A DNA stretch of 9,237 bases, taken from Acidobacteriaceae bacterium (GTDB lineage: Bacteria > Acidobacteriota > Terriglobia > Terriglobales > Acidobacteriaceae). This document shows, in pieces, positions 1-7,900 of the stretch. Both the position numbers and the translations under genes were made by a program. Where the stretch lies: positions 1 through 9,237 of the forward strand of contig JAICMT010000036.1 in assembly GCA_025929125.1 (NCBI GenBank). The letters run 5' to 3'. Within the stretch, counting starts at the first letter, position 1; each line of letters begins with the position of its first letter. Under the pieces are notes generated by a model, which was not told where the DNA came from, did no database searches, and worked only from the letters and a program-made list of their open reading frames with translations.

Positions 1-1149
1 CTTCCATTCCTCCATCATCTTGCGAAAGTCGCGGAAGAGATAATGCGAGTCGTGCGGCCCAGGACTTGCCTCGGGGTGATACTGCACGCTGAACATCGGT
101 TCGGTCGTGTGTTTCAGCCCGGCGAGCGTGTTGTCATTCAGGTTGGTATGTGTGCGCTCGACGTCCTCAGGCAGTGACTCGGGATCCACGTTGAAGTTAT
201 GGTTCTGAGCCGTAATCTCAACTTTCCCGGTCTGATGATTCATGATCGGGTGGTTGCCGCCGTGGTGTCCGAACTTCAGCTTGTACGTCTTGCCGCCAAG
301 CGCCAGTCCGAAGATCTGGTGTCCGAGGCAGATGCCGAAGATGGGCTTCTGCCCCTTGAGCTTGCGCACGTTTTCGATCGCATAGTCCAGCGGCTCGGGA
401 TCACCCGGTCCATTCGAGAAAAACACACCGTCGGGGTTCATCGCGAGTACGTCTTCGGCAGACGTAGTCGCCGGAACCACTGTCACTCTGCAGTGTTCCC
501 GCGTGAGCATGCGCAGAATGTTCTGCTTGATGCCGAAATCGTAGGCGACCACGTGCAGCCTCTCATGCTTCTCCGCCGCGTCGTCCTGCCCAGGCAAAAG
601 CGAGTCGCCGGTGAGGTTACGGGGCTCGTTGTCATCCCACTGATAGGCCGCCTTGGTGGTCACAACGCTGGCGAGGTCAGTGCCGTCCATTTTGCGGATC
701 GAGCGTGCCTTGGCTATCAGGTGCTCCGGGTTCAAGTTCTCTCCCGAAGCGATCACGCCTCGCATGACCCCGTTTGTGCGCAGGTGACGGACAATCGCGC
801 GGGTATCGACATCGGCGATTACGGGCACACCACTGCGCTCCAGGTACTCATCTGCAACCTCAGTGGAGCGCCAGTTGGAGCTGATGGGCGAGAACTCGCG
901 CGTGACCAGGCCCTCGATGTAGGGACGAGTGGCCTCGGCATCGCTTGGCGTAGTGCCGTAGTTTCCAATGTGCGGGTTAGTGAGGACGACGATCTGCCCG
1001 GCATAGGAGGGATCGGTGAAGATTTCCTGGTATCCGGTGAGGGAGGTGTTGAACACGACCTCACCGGCCGCCTCGGCGCACGCGCCAAAGCCCTTGCCGC
1101 GGAAGATTCGACCATCTTCCAGCGCCAGAATCGCCTGAATTGACCGCAT
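1..1149 (-). CDS. carA: Carbamoyl-phosphate synthase small (glutaminase) subunit, C-terminus cut by window edge
   Basis: CarA hydrolyses glutamine and passes ammonia to the large subunit CarB, which makes carbamoyl phosphate for pyrimidine and arginine synthesis in the cytoplasm. The frame is open for 383 codons from ATG 1149 to the window edge. An AGGAG ribosome binding site lies 7 nt before the ATG, which fixes the start. The N-terminal CarA domain shows [14 protein letters not shown] (residues 29-42). The C-terminal class I glutamine amidotransferase domain shows [10 protein letters not shown], the nucleophile elbow FGICLGHQ with Cys274, and [13 protein letters not shown] with His358 and Glu360, completing the catalytic triad. 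These sit five residues later than Cys269/His353/Glu355 of E. coli CarA (382 aa), so probably only a few C-terminal residues are missing. carB would be expected just past the edge, but that is inference. The gene is probably a separate transcription unit, because a hairpin terminator lies upstream at 1291-1319. Confidence 0.97.
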   Translation of the reverse strand, partial: MRSIQAILALEDGRIFRGKGFGACAEAAGEVVFNTSLTGYQEIFTDPSYAGQIVVLTNPHIGNYGTTPSDAEATRPYIEGLVTREFSPISSNWRSTEVADEYLERSGVPVIADVDTRAIVRHLRTNGVMRGVIASGENLNPEHLIAKARSIRKMDGTDLASVVTTKAAYQWDDNEPRNLTGDSLLPGQDDAAEKHERLHVVAYDFGIKQNILRMLTREHCRVTVVPATTSAEDVLAMNPDGVFFSNGPGDPEPLDYAIENVRKLKGQKPIFGICLGHQIFGLALGGKTYKLKFGHHGGNHPIMNHQTGKVEITAQNHNFNVDPESLPEDVERTHTNLNDNTLAGLKHTTEPMFSVQYHPEASPGPHDSHYLFRDFRKMMEEWK

Positions 1150-1290
1150 GTGCCTACTCCTGTTGTGAATCCGGGAGACGAGCCGTTTTCCTTGGGAGTT
1201 CTGCGCTCGGAAAACCCGCTCGAGGAGTGGATTCAATCGATTCTAACAGCTTCCGTGCCCTTCCTTTGCGGGACCGGACGAGAATTCGGG

Positions 1291-1319
1291 CAAGAAATGG
1301 CCCGGCGCTGGGCCGGGCC
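1291..1319 (-). terminator. Rho-independent-like terminator after the His-rich peptide gene
   Basis: A perfect 8-bp GC stem (1299-1306 paired with 1312-1319) closes a 5-nt loop. On the minus strand it is followed by ATTTCTTG, a short and imperfect U tract. It begins about 25 nt after the stop codon of the small peptide gene and separates that gene from carA. The weak U tract leaves some doubt about termination efficiency. Confidence 0.6.
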
Positions 1320-1344
1320 GAGTAAGGGTGGGAGCTGTGACACA

Positions 1345-1473
1345 TTACCTGCGGTGGCGATGATGATGCCGGACCTTATGGTTGTGGTGCACTTTCGCCT
1401 GGGCAGGTACAGCCGAGGCGACGAAAAGGGTAATGGCAGCAGCGGAGAGCAGAAAGTCTCGTAACATTCTCAT
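1345..1473 (-). CDS. Small secreted histidine-rich peptide (42 aa)
   Basis: This short ORF begins with ATG at 1473 and ends with TAA at 1347-1345. An AAAGGA Shine-Dalgarno sequence sits 8 nt before the start. An in-frame ATG at 1482 is also possible but overlaps that sequence. Residues 1-26 read as a Sec signal peptide: Arg2 and Arg5 in the n-region, a hydrophobic core FLLSAAAITLFVASAV, then PAQA as the signal peptidase I site. Cleavage there leaves KVHHNHKVRHHHRHRR: 16 residues with seven His and six Lys/Arg, no acidic residue and no Cys. The product would be exported to the periplasm or outside the cell. The composition fits binding of divalent metals (Ni, Cu, Zn) or of anionic surfaces, but the function is unknown to me. 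It lies between the Rieske gene (126 nt away) and a hairpin terminator, so it could be the last gene of that unit or have its own promoter. No clear promoter is visible. Confidence 0.7.
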   Translation of the reverse strand: MRMLRDFLLSAAAITLFVASAVPAQAKVHHNHKVRHHHRHRR

Positions 1474-1480
1474 GAATTGC

Positions 1481-1494
1481 ATCCTTTGGAGGAT
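1481..1494 (-). promoter_or_regulatory. Small hairpin overlapping the ribosome binding site of the His-rich peptide gene
   Basis: On the minus strand, ATCCT CCAA AGGAT can form a 5-bp stem with a 4-nt loop. Its 3' arm contains most of the AAAGGA ribosome binding site of the peptide gene. It might reduce translation initiation, but a stem this short could occur by chance. Confidence 0.2.
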
Positions 1495-1599
1495 CCGGAA
1501 CCCGGAGACCCGGTCGATGGATGCAGCATGACACGAAAACGCTAGCGAAGGGACGAAGATTTTCTCTGAAAGTGTGCCCAGCTCGATTCCTCCCAGGCG

Positions 1600-1911
1600 T
1601 CACTCCAGTTCAACCAGGACCTCGTCATCTTCCAGCTTCAGGGGATAGACCCGGACCTGCTGCTTCACCGGGTACTCTGCCTGGCCAGTTTTGAGGTTGA
1701 AGCTCCAGGAATGCCACGGGCACACCACCGACTCCCCCGCTATAACACCCTGCCCCAACGGCCCGCCGCGATGCGGACAGATGCCGTTCAAAGCGTGCAG
1801 TTCGCCGTTCAGGTTCCCGAGACAAAAGAGTTTGCCGGCAGCTTCCGCCTCCGCGACCGTTCCCGGCTGCGGGGCCTGCGCGCGTGAACAGAGCCGGACC
1901 CACTGACCCAT
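1600..1911 (-). CDS. Small Rieske [2Fe-2S] ferredoxin
   Basis: This 103-residue protein consists of a single Rieske domain of the soluble ferredoxin type, as in the ferredoxins of bacterial aromatic dioxygenases and the NirD family. Cluster ligands are clear: C45-P-H47 in CPHRGGPLGQG, and C64-x2-H67 in CPWHSWSFN. There is no signal peptide or membrane segment, so it is cytoplasmic. Such proteins pass single electrons from a reductase to an oxygenase, or act as a redox module. ATG 1911 is chosen because it follows the preceding gene's TAG by 4 nt and has GGAG about 11 nt upstream. The frame extends further upstream (to 1983), but only inside the hydrolase gene and without Rieske-like sequence. 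It looks co-transcribed with the three sugar-acid genes, yet no oxygenase or reductase is in the window, so its partner is unknown. Confidence 0.9.
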   Translation of the reverse strand: MGQWVRLCSRAQAPQPGTVAEAEAAGKLFCLGNLNGELHALNGICPHRGGPLGQGVIAGESVVCPWHSWSFNLKTGQAEYPVKQQVRVYPLKLEDDEVLVELE

Positions 1912-1915
1912 TGGG

Positions 1916-2752
1916 CTATTTCTCCGCGACCAGCTTGTTACGCAGCTCGCCAATCTTCTCGATCCTGAGAACCATCTCCTCACCCGGTTTCAGCAAGCGC
2001 TGGGGATTCCGTCCCATTCCGACTCCGGCCGGAGTGCCGGTGCTGATAATGTCCCCGGTTTGGAGCGGGGTGATGCCGGAAATGTACTCAATCAGCTGGG
2101 GAATCTTGAACATCAGAAGGCTGGTATTCGAGTTTTGCAGCTTCTCCTGGCCTATGGACAGGCTGATGCCCAGCGCATGTGGATCGGGCACTTCATCCTT
2201 GCTGACCACCCACGGACCCAGCGGGGCAAAGGTGGGGAAACTCTTCCCCAGCGACCACTGGGTGGTGGCGCGCTGCACATCGCGCGCGCTGACGTCGTTC
2301 ATGATGGTGTAGCCGAAAACGTGCTCGATCGCCTGCGCCGCTGGGATCTGGTAGCCCGACCGACCAATCACGACTGCCAGCTCCACCTCATAGTCCACCA
2401 TGGAGCTTGCCTTCGGCAGAATGACGTCCTCGTCAGGACCAACCACCGCCGAGGAAAGAACAATGAAGACCGTGGGCACCTTCTGCGGCTCCATCTTGGA
2501 CTCGGCGGCATGGTCGGCATAGTTGAGGCCGATACCAAAGATCCGTGGCGGCGAAATAGGCGCCTTCAGCCTCACGCCATCCAGCGAGATGGCCGGCTTC
2601 TTCTTGGCGACATCAGCCTGCACACTGGGTGGAGCCGCCATGAATGCAATAGTGTCGCGAAAGCCCTCCGCGCTTAGGTCGACCACGCCGCCGTCGGAAA
2701 TAAGGCCAGGCCGTACCCCGCGGCCGCCCTGCTCAAATGTCACCAGCTTCAT
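1916..2752 (-). CDS. Fumarylacetoacetate hydrolase family protein, probably 2,4-diketo-3-deoxy-L-fuconate hydrolase
   Basis: This 278-residue FAH-fold enzyme probably performs the last step of fuconate breakdown, splitting the 2,4-diketo-3-deoxy acid to pyruvate and lactate. The fold signature is complete. GIGLNYADHAAE supplies a His81/Glu84 pair like the catalytic dyad of human FAHD1. DYEVELAVVIG supplies metal ligands Glu122 and Glu124, and NDVSARD supplies Asp153. GKSF contains Lys170, and ISTGTPAGVGMG is the C-terminal loop. The start is ATG 2752, which overlaps the dehydratase stop as ATGA and has GAGGAA 6 nt upstream. An in-frame ATG at 2767 would add only MEEAG and is less well placed. 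One oddity is Val98 where many relatives have Lys in an F-x-K-P motif. Family membership is certain. The substrate is inferred from the neighbouring fuconate dehydratase; other acylpyruvate hydrolase activities are possible. Confidence 0.92.
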   Translation of the reverse strand: MKLVTFEQGGRGVRPGLISDGGVVDLSAEGFRDTIAFMAAPPSVQADVAKKKPAISLDGVRLKAPISPPRIFGIGLNYADHAAESKMEPQKVPTVFIVLSSAVVGPDEDVILPKASSMVDYEVELAVVIGRSGYQIPAAQAIEHVFGYTIMNDVSARDVQRATTQWSLGKSFPTFAPLGPWVVSKDEVPDPHALGISLSIGQEKLQNSNTSLLMFKIPQLIEYISGITPLQTGDIISTGTPAGVGMGRNPQRLLKPGEEMVLRIEKIGELRNKLVAEK

Positions 2753-4053
2753 CCCTGCTTCCTCCATGCCGATCCCCTCTCGAAATCGAACTCAACGAGC
2801 GACTCCGGCTTCATCTCAATGCTATATCCCGGCCGCCTGGGTAACTGATAGTGACCGCGTACCATATGCACCGGATCAAGGAAGTGCTCGTGCAGATGAT
2901 CGACGAACTCAATCACCCGATCCTCCATCGAGCAGGAGACGCGTAGATAGTCAAAAAAGGACAAGTGCTGTACGTACTCGCATAAACCCACGCCTCCCGC
3001 ATGCGGACAGACCACAACGCCAAACTTAGCCGCCATCAGGAGGATCGCAAGGTTCTCATTCACACCGGCAACGCGGCAGCTATCAATTTGGCAGACGTCG
3101 ATTGCTTGGGCCTGCATCAGCTGTTTGAACATGATGCGGTTGTGGCAATGTTCGCCAGTTGCAATGCGGATAGGCCTGACCTCGCGACGGATGCGTGCGT
3201 GGCCGAGGACGTCGTCCGGATTGGTCGGCTCCTCCATCCAGTAGGGCCTCGCCTCGCCCAGCATGTTGGTTCGAGCTATAGCTTCATGGACCCCCCATTT
3301 CTGGTTGGCATCCACCATCAGCTTGTTCTCCCACCCAATCTCTTCCCGCATCAGCAGCGCACGCCGCAGATCGTCTGCGGGTTCTCCTCCGACCTTCAGC
3401 TTGAAGTGTGTCCAACCTTCGGCCAATCCTTCGCGGCACAGCCGCCGCACCTTTTCATCGCTGAATCCAAACCACCCGGCCGAGGTAGTGTATGCGGGAT
3501 ATCCCTGAGATTCGAGCCGCTTCAACCGCTCCGGCATCCCCGCCTCACCACGGGAAAGGATTTCCATTACCTCTTCGCGTGTGATGGCATCGTCGATATA
3601 GCGAAAGTCAATGGCCGAGCAGATCTGCTCCGGCGACATCTCCGCCAGCAGCCGCCACACCGGTTTGTTTTCCGACTTGGCATAGAGGTCCCACACTGCA
3701 TTCACAACGGCTCCCGCCGCGACGTGAATCACGCCCTTCTCGGGTCCGAGCCAGCGTAATTGGCTGTCCTCTGTAAGCAGGCGCGAGAAGGCGCACAGGT
3801 CCTGTGTGATGGAGGAAAGCGTCAGTCCTATGGCCTTCCGCGCCAGGTACTCGACCGCCTCGACCACGATCTCGTTCCCCCGGCCCAGCGTGAAGGTCAG
3901 CCCGTGACCTTCGAGCGCGGAATCCGTCTCCAGAACGCAGTAAGCCGCCGAATAATCAGGGTCCTTGTTGACAGCATCCGAGCCGATGCTCCCGAGCGAT
4001 GTCGGGAAGCGCACGTCCACCACGCGCACTCCCACAATGTGAATATCTTTCAC
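2749..4053 (-). CDS. fucD: L-fuconate dehydratase (enolase superfamily)
   Basis: The enzyme dehydrates L-fuconate to 2-keto-3-deoxy-L-fuconate (EC 4.2.1.68) in the cytoplasm, in the non-phosphorylative L-fucose route. The 434-residue length matches characterised FucD enzymes (about 436 aa). The N-terminus carries the family signature DVRFPTS...GSDA...DPDYSAAY, followed by GHGLTFTLGRGNE and DSQLRWLGPEKGVIH. The barrel domain has every catalytic residue at the same numbers I recall for the Xanthomonas enzyme: Lys218 and Lys220 (FKLKVG), Mg ligands Asp248 (VDANQKW), Glu274 (EEPTNPDD) and Glu301 (TGEHCHNR), and His351 (CPHAGGVGLCEY). The start codon is GTG at 4053, preceded by an AAAGGCGGA ribosome binding site and 26 nt after the dehydrogenase stop. 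Related sugar-acid dehydratases are an alternative, but the motif agreement favours fuconate strongly. Confidence 0.95.
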   Translation of the reverse strand: MKDIHIVGVRVVDVRFPTSLGSIGSDAVNKDPDYSAAYCVLETDSALEGHGLTFTLGRGNEIVVEAVEYLARKAIGLTLSSITQDLCAFSRLLTEDSQLRWLGPEKGVIHVAAGAVVNAVWDLYAKSENKPVWRLLAEMSPEQICSAIDFRYIDDAITREEVMEILSRGEAGMPERLKRLESQGYPAYTTSAGWFGFSDEKVRRLCREGLAEGWTHFKLKVGGEPADDLRRALLMREEIGWENKLMVDANQKWGVHEAIARTNMLGEARPYWMEEPTNPDDVLGHARIRREVRPIRIATGEHCHNRIMFKQLMQAQAIDVCQIDSCRVAGVNENLAILLMAAKFGVVVCPHAGGVGLCEYVQHLSFFDYLRVSCSMEDRVIEFVDHLHEHFLDPVHMVRGHYQLPRRPGYSIEMKPESLVEFDFERGSAWRKQG

Positions 4054-4079
4054 TGCAGATCCGCCTTTCCGCGTGCAAG

Positions 4080-4841
4080 CTATGCGGCTGTCCAGCCGCC
4101 ATCCATCGAGATCACCGCGCCCTGCATGAAATCCGCTTCGCGACTGCAGAGATAACGCACCAGGCCGGCAACGTCTTCCGCCGTTCCCAGCCGCCCAATC
4201 GGCTGACGTTGCCGTAGTTCCTCTCGGACCTTGTCCTTTTCGTTGCTGTGATACCTCTCGAGGAATCCTTCCACGAAGGGCGTTTGCACCGTACCCGGAG
4301 CGATGCAGTTGCAGCGTAACTGCTGCGGATAATCCACCGAGATCTGTCGGGTCATGGCCAGCACCGCGCCCTTGCTTGCGCAGTAGGCGAATCGCTGCTT
4401 CACGCCCACCTGGCCCGCGATGGAGCCGACGTTCACAATCGAACCGCGGCTTGCAAGCAGCAATGGAAGCAGCGCCTTGGTAACGAGAAAGACCGAGTGC
4501 ACATTCACACGCATTACCCGGTCGAAATCGTCTTCGTCCGTCGCCTCGATGCTTCCGACAAGTCCAATGCCTGCATTGTTGACCAGGATGTTGAGCCTGG
4601 AAAGCTGCGCCACTGCCCGCGAAATCGAGTTCGAGCTGGTCACGTCCATTTCAAGGGCGCTGGCGTGCCGCAATTCGCGGACGAGTTCCGTCGCAGCCGT
4701 CAGGTTTAGATCTGCGACGATGACCTCGGCTCCGGCGCGGTCCAACTCGCGGCAGGTCGCAGCTCCGATTCCACTGGCCCCGCCGGTGACCAGCGCAATT
4801 TTGCCATCCAGCCGATAGGGCTGGTCCATTTCGGTTGCCAT
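4080..4841 (-). CDS. Short-chain dehydrogenase/reductase, probably 2-keto-3-deoxy-L-fuconate dehydrogenase
   Basis: This 253-residue classical SDR has a complete Rossmann signature: TGGASGIG (residues 19-26), NNAG (88-91), and the catalytic tetrad Asn113, Ser140, Tyr153, Lys157 in Y-C-A-S-K. Asp44 at the end of strand 2 (VAD) indicates NAD+ rather than NADP+. The stretch LRCNCIAPGTVQTPF resembles the DHRS6/keto-deoxy-fuconate dehydrogenase subgroup. It is the first gene of the unit, 26 nt before fuconate dehydratase. Its likely role is therefore oxidation of 2-keto-3-deoxy-L-fuconate to the 2,4-diketo acid. An L-fucose dehydrogenase acting earlier in the pathway is the main alternative. ATG 4841 is chosen, with AAAGGA 13 nt upstream. 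A GTG at 4874 lacks a ribosome binding site, and ATG 4829 would give a protein four residues shorter. SDR identity is certain; the substrate comes from context. Confidence 0.9.
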   Translation of the reverse strand: MATEMDQPYRLDGKIALVTGGASGIGAATCRELDRAGAEVIVADLNLTAATELVRELRHASALEMDVTSSNSISRAVAQLSRLNILVNNAGIGLVGSIEATDEDDFDRVMRVNVHSVFLVTKALLPLLLASRGSIVNVGSIAGQVGVKQRFAYCASKGAVLAMTRQISVDYPQQLRCNCIAPGTVQTPFVEGFLERYHSNEKDKVREELRQRQPIGRLGTAEDVAGLVRYLCSREADFMQGAVISMDGGWTAA

Positions 4842-4923
4842 CGCTTCTGTGGGGTCCTTTGCCGCGCCACACACGAGTTGTCGCGTAAGGCAATCTTACC
4901 CCGCACAGCGCTGCCGCTTGAAA

Positions 4924-4935
4924 TCGACCGGTCGA
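4924..4935. promoter_or_regulatory. Perfect 12-bp palindrome TCGACCGGTCGA, candidate operator of the fuconate unit
   Basis: This palindrome lies in the only intergenic gap ahead of the sugar-acid genes, about 83 bp before the dehydrogenase start. The motif TTCGA recurs a few bases away (TTCGA-GAAGAG-TTCGA on the minus strand). A TAAGAT hexamer downstream could be a -10 box, but no good -35 box is visible. Perfect symmetry just upstream of a catabolic operon fits a GntR-, LacI- or IclR-type repressor site. The regulator is not in the window and the call is tentative. Confidence 0.3.
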
Positions 4936-4957
4936 ACTCTTCTCGAAAGCCGGCCCG

Positions 4958-7900
4958 CTACTTCCCTTTTCCAAGTCGCCGGTAGTACTCGGCGACCGCG
5001 TCTTGATAGCCAGCAGGCACATCCGACGATTTGCCGGTTCGCACCTGGTCCTCCTGCGGAAGGTTTGGATCGCGTCGAAGCTGTAATTCCAGCTTGTCGA
5101 CGTCAGTTAGCAGCTTCGCGTGCAGCGCATCCACCATCTCCGGATTGCCTTGGAAGCGCGACGGATCGAGCTTTTGCATCTCTTTGGTTAGCTCGTCGAT
5201 CTGCTTCTGTACCGCCGGATCATTCTTGGCAATCTGCCTTAGCTGCCCCAGCTCTCCCATTCCCTGCTGGATGAAGCGTTGGGTATCGGCAGGGCTTGGT
5301 CCTACCTGTGGTGCACGCGGATCGCGGGTTGAGCTGTAGCGCTGGCCACCTGTATCGACGTTGTAGTTGGCGACTCCGCCGCCGCCGCCGCGCATGGGTC
5401 CGTTGACAACCTCACCGCCCATCGGGCCGCCCTGCTGGCGATTGCCGTTCCGGCCTGCTCCGCCGCCTGCCTGGTTGCCTCCTTGCTGACCGGAGCCAGC
5501 CCCTTGCCCATTCTGCGCAGATTGTTGGCGGCCCTGCTGACCCCCCTGGCCGCGCTGCATGGCCTGCGTACCTTGCTGGCCGGGCTGGCCGCCCTGCTGC
5601 CCGGGTCTGCCGTTCTGTCCGGGTTGTTGCCCGTTCGCAGCGGATTGACCCGGTCTCCCATTTGCGCCGCTACGGCCGGGCGCGCCCGCACGCAACCGCT
5701 CCAGCTCACTTCGCAGACGGTCCACATGGTCTAGCGCCGCTGTCTCGGTTCCCTTCGCGTTCCGGCCATCCTCCGGACGCGCACCGGGAGAGCCGGCGGC
5801 AGCCTGCTCCGCCTTGCGCACCTGATCGCTCAGCCGGTTTAGTCCGCTTGCAATCTGACTCTCCGTGCCGTTCGAGTTGGGATTGACCCCCTGCCGCAGC
5901 CAGTCCGCCGTCCGCTGCACCAGATTCGTCAAGTCATTCTGGTCCATGCCGTTCAATGCATCGCGGAGGCTCGAAGCCGCACCTGGTTGGGTCGGCGCAA
6001 GGTCTCGCGCTGTATTCCGAAGCCGACGTTGCAACTGCTCGAGATCACTCGACAGCTGCTGACGCGCATCGGCCAGACTCTGCCGCTCGCGTTCCATCGC
6101 AAGGGCCTGGTCCGCTGCGACCCCGCCGTTGCGTCCCGCCTCACCCTGAGCTGCGAGCTTGCGCACCCGCTCCGCCTCAGATCCTTCTTCCTTAGCCAGC
6201 CGCTGGGCCTCCCGTCCTAGCGAGTCCAGCTTGCCGGTGGCCTGCTGCTTTTGCGCCGAGCCCAACAAGTCCGTAGCTTCACGCAACCGTTCTGCTGCGC
6301 GCTTTGCTGCGTCCGAGTTCTGCGCACTAGCACGGCTCATCGCCTCGTTGGCCGCCCGCAGCCGATCGAGCGCCTGCTGCACCCTGGGATCGGCGCCGCC
6401 ATCGCGAGTTCCCGAAGCACCATTGCGTGCCATTTGTCCGGAGCTCTGCCCAGAGCTCTGGCCGGAACGACCATTCTGCTGCTGTCCCGACTGACCCGCT
6501 GAACCGGACTGGCCGCTCTGGCCAGACTGCGCGCTCTGTTGCCCCTGCTGGCCTTGCTGCCCCTGTTGACCTTGCTGCGCACTTGCATTCTGTTGGCCTT
6601 GCTGCCCCTGCATCTGCTCCAGTTGACGCTGCAGTTGCTCGGCCTCGCGCCGCAGCATCTCCTGCTGCCAGCGCTGCTGGAAATTCTGGGCCTGATTCCC
6701 CTGCTGCTGAGCCAGTTCCTCCTGTCGCTTCGCCAGAGCATCCAGCTTTGCCAGAGCATCGTCCACCTTCTGCTGCTGCTGCTCTGCCGGCGAGGCCGTC
6801 TGCGCGGTCTCATACTGGTTCTTCTCAGTGTCCATTTCCAGATCGAACAGACTGGCAAGGTCGCGGCCTGCACCCCCGCCACCGCCTCCCCCGCCGCCAC
6901 CCCGCTGGCCCCAGGCAACCTGGATTTTCCGGAAGGTCGACTCGGCCCGCAGCAATGCCTGCAGCACCTTTTGCTCCAGTGGCATGGCCTCCTGCCACTT
7001 CATGGACTTCAACTTGTCGGCCGCGGGCTGCATCCCCGCTGCGGCCTGTTGCATATCCTTATCGAAGCTGTTGAAATCCTCATTCGCCTGCGAGAGATCG
7101 CGGCTCTGCATGCGCATGCTCAATGCCTCGGCCTGCTCTCGCAGCGCGAGTTGCGCGTCTGAGAGCAGCTTGCCGGTAGCCGTCGCCTGCTCTGAAGTTG
7201 TTCCCTTGGCGTTGGTCTGCTTCCAGGTTGCGGCAATCAGCTCCTTCTGCCGGCGTGCGATGTCGCCCTGCTGGTTGGCACGGTTTCCCCCACCTCCTCC
7301 ACCACCGCCCCCGCCCTGCTGCGATTGGGAGAACTCCCGCTCAAAGGGATCCACCTGGATGAAACTGATGTCAGTCTTTGACTCGGCGTGATTGTCCTTC
7401 GCCGTTGCATAGACGCTGACCACATCGCCCGGCTGCAGCTTGAAATCTTCAAGGTTCAACGTGGCAGAGCCGCCGCCGTCTTTAGCCCCCGGCTGCTTCA
7501 GCAGATTCACACTCTGCTCCGGCCCGCCGTTCACGGAATAGTGCAGGCTCACCTGCTTCAGGCCGAAATCTGCCGCCGCCTTCACACCCACCGAAACTTC
7601 CTCGATGGGACTTGCCCGGTAGTCTGAGGCCGGCTTGTCGATCGCTATCTGAGGGGGGTTGGCTTTGCTGGTGGAGATGAAGTAGTCCTCCGACAGCCGC
7701 ACCAGCTGCCCCTGATCGGTAGCTGCAACATGGTATGCGCCGTCCTTCTCCATGTGGATGGTGCCGCGATACACATTGCCTTCGCCGCCGGACAGCTTCA
7801 ACTGCTTGCCGTCGTCCATCACCAGCATCCCGCTCTTGAGCGGAGCGGTCATGGTGACGGTGAGATCCGCATCTGTGCCCTCAAGGGCGCGCAAATCGCC

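Noticed and set aside
199..1143. Plus-strand ORF of 314 codons
   Set aside because: It is the antisense shadow of carA, whose glutaminase and N-terminal motifs are complete on the minus strand. The plus-strand translation shows no recognisable family motif.
1240..1245. TAGAAT (minus strand) as a -10 box for carA
   Set aside because: It is a good hexamer match about 90 nt before the carA start, but no acceptable -35 element lies 16-18 nt upstream, so I do not call a promoter.
1376..1603. Minus-strand 75-codon ORF over the same region as the micropeptide
   Set aside because: It is in another frame, has no ribosome binding site and no recognisable motif. The signal peptide and terminator support the 42-codon frame instead.
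2060..2677. Plus-strand ORF of 205 codons
   Set aside because: It is antisense to the FAH hydrolase and has no recognisable motif.
3001..3759. Plus-strand ORF of 252 codons
   Set aside because: It lies wholly opposite fuconate dehydratase, which has every catalytic residue. It is a high-GC antisense frame with no visible domain.
6431..6607. Possible CRISPR-like or tandem-repeat array
   Set aside because: The repeats are short, in frame, codon-varied and encode GQQ/SGQ units inside a long ORF. There are no spacer-repeat alternations.
6539..7162. Plus-strand leucine-rich ORF that looks like a membrane protein
   Set aside because: The Leu runs are the reverse complement of Gln codons (CAG read as CTG) in the Gln-rich DUF4175-like protein, so the apparent helices are an artefact of low complexity.
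6427..7391. Plus-strand Pro/Ala-rich ORFs (6427-7074 and 6828-7391)
   Set aside because: The polyproline stretches are the complement of the decaglycine tracts. They are antisense shadows.
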